Shown: positions 5,576-8,282 of the stretch, piece after piece
Numbering within the stretch: position 1 is the stretch's first letter
Layout of the letters: every line of letters begins with the position of its first letter
Assembly (NCBI GenBank): GCA_905209765.1
Contig: CAJLUE010000073.1
Location: 1 to 8,282, forward strand
Length of the DNA: 8,282 bases
Reading direction: 5' to 3'
Source: an uncultured Collinsella sp.
GTDB lineage: Bacteria > Actinomycetota > Coriobacteriia > Coriobacteriales > Coriobacteriaceae
Translations under genes and position numbers: made by a program
The notes under the pieces: model-generated
The model's database searches: none
Seen by the model: only the letters and a program-made list of their open reading frames with translations
Told to the model about the DNA's origin: nothing

Positions 5576-7378
5576 ATGTCTCAGAGAAGCACCAGTCCGC
5601 TCAAACGCTCCACCGTACGTCGCACGCTGCAGCGTTTTTGGGACGTCACGCGCACACAGCCGCTAATCGTCTTTCTCTCGGTGTTCTCGTCGGCGGGCTA
5701 CATCTTTTTGCTCACGTTTGCCAACACCTACGTGATGGCCCTTATCGTCGACCGCGTCCAGGCCGGCCCCGTGGCGGGCGATCAAGTATTCGAGGTCTTT
5801 GGCCCTTACATCCTGGCGCTCGTGCTCGTTAACCTGGTAGGCCAGATCCTCTCCAAGCTGCAGGACTACACCGTCTACAAGCTCGAGATCGCGGGCAACT
5901 ATCACCTGGCGCGCTTGTGCTTCGATACGCTCTCCAACCAGTCCATGACGTTCCACACCAGCCGCTTTGGCGGATCGCTTGTGAGCCAGACGAGCCGTTT
6001 TATGAGCGGCTACACGGGTCTGGTGGACGTCACGGTGTATTCGCTCATCCCCACTATCACCTCTGTTGTCTGTACGGTGGCGGCGCTCGCCCCGGTGGTG
6101 CCGACGTTTACCGTGATCCTGGTGGGCATCATGGTCGTCTACATTGCGTTTGTCTGGCTTATGTACAAGCGCATCATGCCGCTTTCGGCCGCGACGTCCG
6201 CCGCACAGAACAAGCTGTCGGGCGTGCTGTCCGATGCGGTCACGAATATCCTGGCCGTCAAGACCTGTGGGCGCGAGGACTTTGAGCGCGACCTGTTCGA
6301 TGCCGCCGACCGCGCTGCGCGCGATGCCGAAACGGTATCGATGCACGCCATGATGCAACGCAACTTTACGACCTCGGGCCTTATCGTTATCACCATGGCC
6401 GTGGTGAGTGTGTTCGTCGCGGGCGGCAACGCGTGGTTTGGCATCTCTGCCGGCGCGCTCGTCATGATCTTTACCTATACGTACAACCTCACCATGCGTC
6501 TGAACTATGTGAGCTCCATGATGCAGCGCATCAACCGCGCGCTGGGCGATGCGGCCGAGATGACGCGCGTGCTGGACGAGCCACGCCTAGTGGCAGACGA
6601 CGAGAATGCCCCCGAGCTCAAGGTGCGCGAGGGCGCGATTGATTTTGAGCACTTGAGCTTTGCATACCGTGATGCCGCGGCGGGCGAGAGTGTGTTCAAC
6701 GACCTGACGCTCCATGTGGCGGCGGGCCAGCGCGTGGGTCTGGTGGGCAAATCGGGCTCGGGCAAGACGACACTCACCAAGCTGTTGCTGCGCCTGGACG
6801 ACGTGCAAGGCGGTCGCGTGCTCGTGGACGGCCAGGACGTCTCGCGCTGCACGCAGCAGAGCCTGCGCCGCCAGGTTGCCTACGTGCCGCAGGAGGCGCT
6901 GCTGTTTCACCGCTCCATTCGCGAGAATATCGCCTACGGACGTCCCGACGCTACTGACGAGCAGATTCGCGAGGCTGCGCGCCTGGCTAATGCGACCGAG
7001 TTTATCGACCGCCTGCCCCGTGGCTTTGACACCATGGTGGGCGAGCGGGGCGTTAAGCTTTCGGGCGGCCAGCGCCAGCGCGTGGCCATTGCCCGCGCTA
7101 TTCTGACCGATGCGCCGATCCTGGTGCTCGACGAGGCGACGTCTGCCTTGGACAGCGAGTCCGAGGCGCTGGTGCAGGAGGCGCTCGAGAACCTGATGCG
7201 CGGCCGCACCTCCATTGTGGTGGCACATCGCCTGTCCACCGTGGCGGCGCTCGACCGCATCGTGGTACTGGCGGACGGCGAGATTGTCGAGGACGGTACG
7301 CATGCGCAGCTTGTCGAGGCTGGCGGCGAGTACGCAAGCCTGTGGGGCCGCCAGACCGGCGCATTTTTGGAGGCGTAA
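5576..7378 (+). CDS. ABC exporter half-transporter (membrane and ATPase domains fused)
   Basis: The 600-residue protein is an ATP-driven type IV exporter of the MsbA/BmrA/LmrA style. Residues about 30-310 hold the six-helix transmembrane domain (first helix about IVFLSVFSSAGYIFLLTF) and about 345-590 the ATPase domain. Seen there: Walker A GKSGSGKT (391-398, K397), Q-loop Q439 (YVPQEA), signature LSGGQ (495-499), Walker B LVLDE (D519, catalytic E520) and H-loop H551 (VAHRLS). All catalytic residues are intact. ATG 5576 has AAGGAAG (5566-5572) upstream; an in-frame ATG at 5540 lacks a ribosome-binding site. No second half-transporter is adjacent, so a homodimer is likely. The substrate cannot be read from sequence: lipid, peptide or drug are all possible. 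It is separated from rmuC by a weak terminator and from nth by 63 nt. Confidence 0.95.
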   Translation: MSQRSTSPLKRSTVRRTLQRFWDVTRTQPLIVFLSVFSSAGYIFLLTFANTYVMALIVDRVQAGPVAGDQVFEVFGPYILALVLVNLVGQILSKLQDYTVYKLEIAGNYHLARLCFDTLSNQSMTFHTSRFGGSLVSQTSRFMSGYTGLVDVTVYSLIPTITSVVCTVAALAPVVPTFTVILVGIMVVYIAFVWLMYKRIMPLSAATSAAQNKLSGVLSDAVTNILAVKTCGREDFERDLFDAADRAARDAETVSMHAMMQRNFTTSGLIVITMAVVSVFVAGGNAWFGISAGALVMIFTYTYNLTMRLNYVSSMMQRINRALGDAAEMTRVLDEPRLVADDENAPELKVREGAIDFEHLSFAYRDAAAGESVFNDLTLHVAAGQRVGLVGKSGSGKTTLTKLLLRLDDVQGGRVLVDGQDVSRCTQQSLRRQVAYVPQEALLFHRSIRENIAYGRPDATDEQIREAARLANATEFIDRLPRGFDTMVGERGVKLSGGQRQRVAIARAILTDAPILVLDEATSALDSESEALVQEALENLMRGRTSIVVAHRLSTVAALDRIVVLADGEIVEDGTHAQLVEAGGEYASLWGRQTGAFLEA

Positions 7379-7441
7379 AGACCCCATACGTGGGACAATC
7401 GTGCCCATAGGTTTGTTATGCCGCCGAGCCGAGGAGTCGTT

Positions 7442-8107
7442 ATGCCACGCGAGACCAATGCCGCCAAACGCGAGCGCGCCGTTGAGGTGTGTGAGCGCCT
7501 CAACCGTCGCTATGGCCCGGTCGAGTGCTTTTTGGACCACGAGAATCCCTTCCGCCTGCTGATCGCGGTGTTGCTCTCGGCGCAAACGACCGACGCGCAG
7601 GTCAACAAGGTGACGCCGAAGCTGTTTGCCCAGTGGCCCACGCCCGAGGCCATGGCCGGGGCGAGTGTGGCTGACGTGGCAGACACCATCAAGTCACTCG
7701 GCTTTTATAAGAGCAAGGCCAAGCACGCCGTGGAGGCCGCGCAGATGATCGTCGCCGACTATGGCGGCGAGGTGCCGGCCGACATGAAGGAACTCGTGAA
7801 GCTGCCGGGCGTGGGACGCAAGACGGCGAACATCGTGCTCAACGTGGGGTATGGCATCGTGGAGGGCATTGCGGTGGACACGCACGTCAACCGCATTGCG
7901 CATCGCCTGATGTTGAGTCCCAAGACACATGCCAAGGAGCCGCTCAAGACCGAGCAGGATCTGCTCAAGATTTTGCCGCACGAGTATTGGGAGTCGGTCA
8001 ACCATCAGTGGATCACCTTCGGTCGCGAGATCTGCGACGCCCGCAAACCCAAGTGTGACGAGTGTCCGCTGGCAGATTTGTGCCCCAGCGTGCGCGTAGC
8101 GGGGTAG
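7442..8107 (+). CDS. nth: Endonuclease III (DNA glycosylase/AP lyase)
   Basis: The 221-residue enzyme removes oxidised pyrimidines and nicks the resulting abasic site in base excision repair. The helix-hairpin-helix is LPGVGRKTAN (121-130) with catalytic lysine K127; the essential aspartate is D146 in VDTHVNR. The 4Fe-4S loop is complete, C198-x6-C205-x2-C208-x5-C214. LLIAVLLSAQTTD (39-51) is the usual N-terminal family motif. Length is close to the E. coli enzyme (211 residues). ATG 7442 is preferred because GAGGAG (7431-7436) lies 5 nt upstream; the in-frame ATG at 7418 has no such site. GACAAT (7394-7399) may be a -10 box, but no matching -35 is seen, and co-transcription with the exporter 63 nt upstream is also possible. 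Confidence 0.97.
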   Translation: MPRETNAAKRERAVEVCERLNRRYGPVECFLDHENPFRLLIAVLLSAQTTDAQVNKVTPKLFAQWPTPEAMAGASVADVADTIKSLGFYKSKAKHAVEAAQMIVADYGGEVPADMKELVKLPGVGRKTANIVLNVGYGIVEGIAVDTHVNRIAHRLMLSPKTHAKEPLKTEQDLLKILPHEYWESVNHQWITFGREICDARKPKCDECPLADLCPSVRVAG

Positions 8108-8112
8108 GGCGG

Positions 8113-8137
8113 AACGCATCTTCGTCTGGCGTTTTTT
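8113..8137 (+). terminator. Possible terminator after nth
   Basis: AACGC (8113-8117) can pair with GCGTT (8129-8133) around an 11-nt loop, followed by an uninterrupted T-run (8132-8137). The stem is short; position just after the nth stop and the six Ts support the call. Confidence 0.45.
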
Positions 8138-8155
8138 GCGGGGCTGGGTTTGCTC

Positions 8156-8186
8156 TTGAGCCGGAGTCCTCTCCATGCGCTACCAT
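8156..8186 (+). promoter_or_regulatory. Weak candidate promoter for the gene entering at the right edge
   Basis: TTGAGC (8156-8161) and TACCAT (8181-8186) resemble -35 and -10 boxes, but the 19-nt spacer is longer than ideal. Transcription from here would include the hairpins at 8212-8253 in the leader. Confidence 0.25.
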
Positions 8187-8211
8187 GACAGGCAATGAAA
8201 TCCGCCGCATA

Positions 8212-8239
8212 CCCGCCGAGCTTGCCCCGGCGGGCTTTT
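8212..8239 (+). terminator. Terminator-like hairpin in the leader of the next gene
   Basis: CCCGCCG (8212-8218) pairs perfectly with CGGCGGG (8228-8234), loop of 9 nt, followed by CTTTT (8235-8239). It could be a second terminator for nth or, if the promoter at 8156-8186 is real, an attenuator. A second small hairpin, GGCGT with ATGCC (8240-8253, one G-U pair), lies directly against the GGAGG ribosome-binding site. Confidence 0.5.
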
Positions 8240-8264
8240 GGCGTTGCAATGCCGGAGGAACAGC

Positions 8265-8282
8265 ATGCTCATTCACCGTATA
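8265..8282 (+). CDS. Start of an unidentified gene (3' truncated by the window)
   Basis: An ATG at 8265 has GGAGG (8254-8258) 6 nt upstream and opens a frame of six codons (MLIHRI) that runs off the right edge. The ribosome-binding site supports a real gene start; the product cannot be identified from so little. Confidence 0.5.

Noticed and set aside
6587..7585. Open frame of 332 codons on the minus strand antisense to the ABC exporter and nth
   Set aside because: Same shadow pattern; the + strand carries all ATPase motifs and a complete nth start region.
1..8282. CRISPR array, tRNA or rRNA genes
   Set aside because: No regularly spaced direct repeats and no tRNA- or rRNA-like segments were seen; repeats present are hairpins and terminators.

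Overview
The window is gene-dense, of high GC, and every supported gene lies on the + strand. Gene content and style (a rubrerythrin with rubredoxin tail, a MutY-type glycosylase tail, RmuC, an ABC half-exporter and endonuclease III, most with purine-rich Shine-Dalgarno sites 5-8 nt ahead of the start) fit an anaerobic, high-GC gut actinobacterium of the Coriobacteriia, perhaps Collinsella. This assignment is inferred from recall of similar sequences, not from a search.

Layout. 1-356: 3' end of a MutY-like A/G adenine glycosylase. 471-1010: rubrerythrin. 1029-1208: a large hairpin repeat followed by a rho-independent terminator. 1299-1931: unrecognised four-helix membrane protein. 1949-2141: second copy of the hairpin-plus-terminator module. 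2142-2394: AT-richer non-coding stretch with reiterated AGCTTTT motifs. 2395-2829: unrecognised small protein with one membrane helix. 2953-4043: a two-gene operon of clearly lower GC, encoding a DUF6036/AbiEii-like nucleotidyltransferase and, overlapping it by 4 nt, a protein with a C-terminal helix-turn-helix. 4095-5450: RmuC. 5576-7378: ABC exporter with fused membrane and ATPase domains. 7442-8107: endonuclease III (Nth). 8265-8282: first six codons of a further gene behind a structured leader.

How the genes relate. Three genes concern DNA upkeep (the MutY-like tail, RmuC, Nth), and both window ends carry members of the HhH-GPD glycosylase superfamily. Rubrerythrin adds peroxide defence. 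No single pathway joins them; most appear to be separate transcription units, with terminators at 1179, 2114, 5478 and 8113. The only convincing operon is the nucleotidyltransferase/HTH pair, which looks like a horizontally acquired toxin-antitoxin or defence-type module set between housekeeping genes.

The two points most worth following are that pair, whose gene order and partner differ from the classical AbiE and MNT/HEPN arrangements, and the two copies of a hairpin module whose apex and terminator are conserved while the stem arms differ in sequence yet stay self-complementary.
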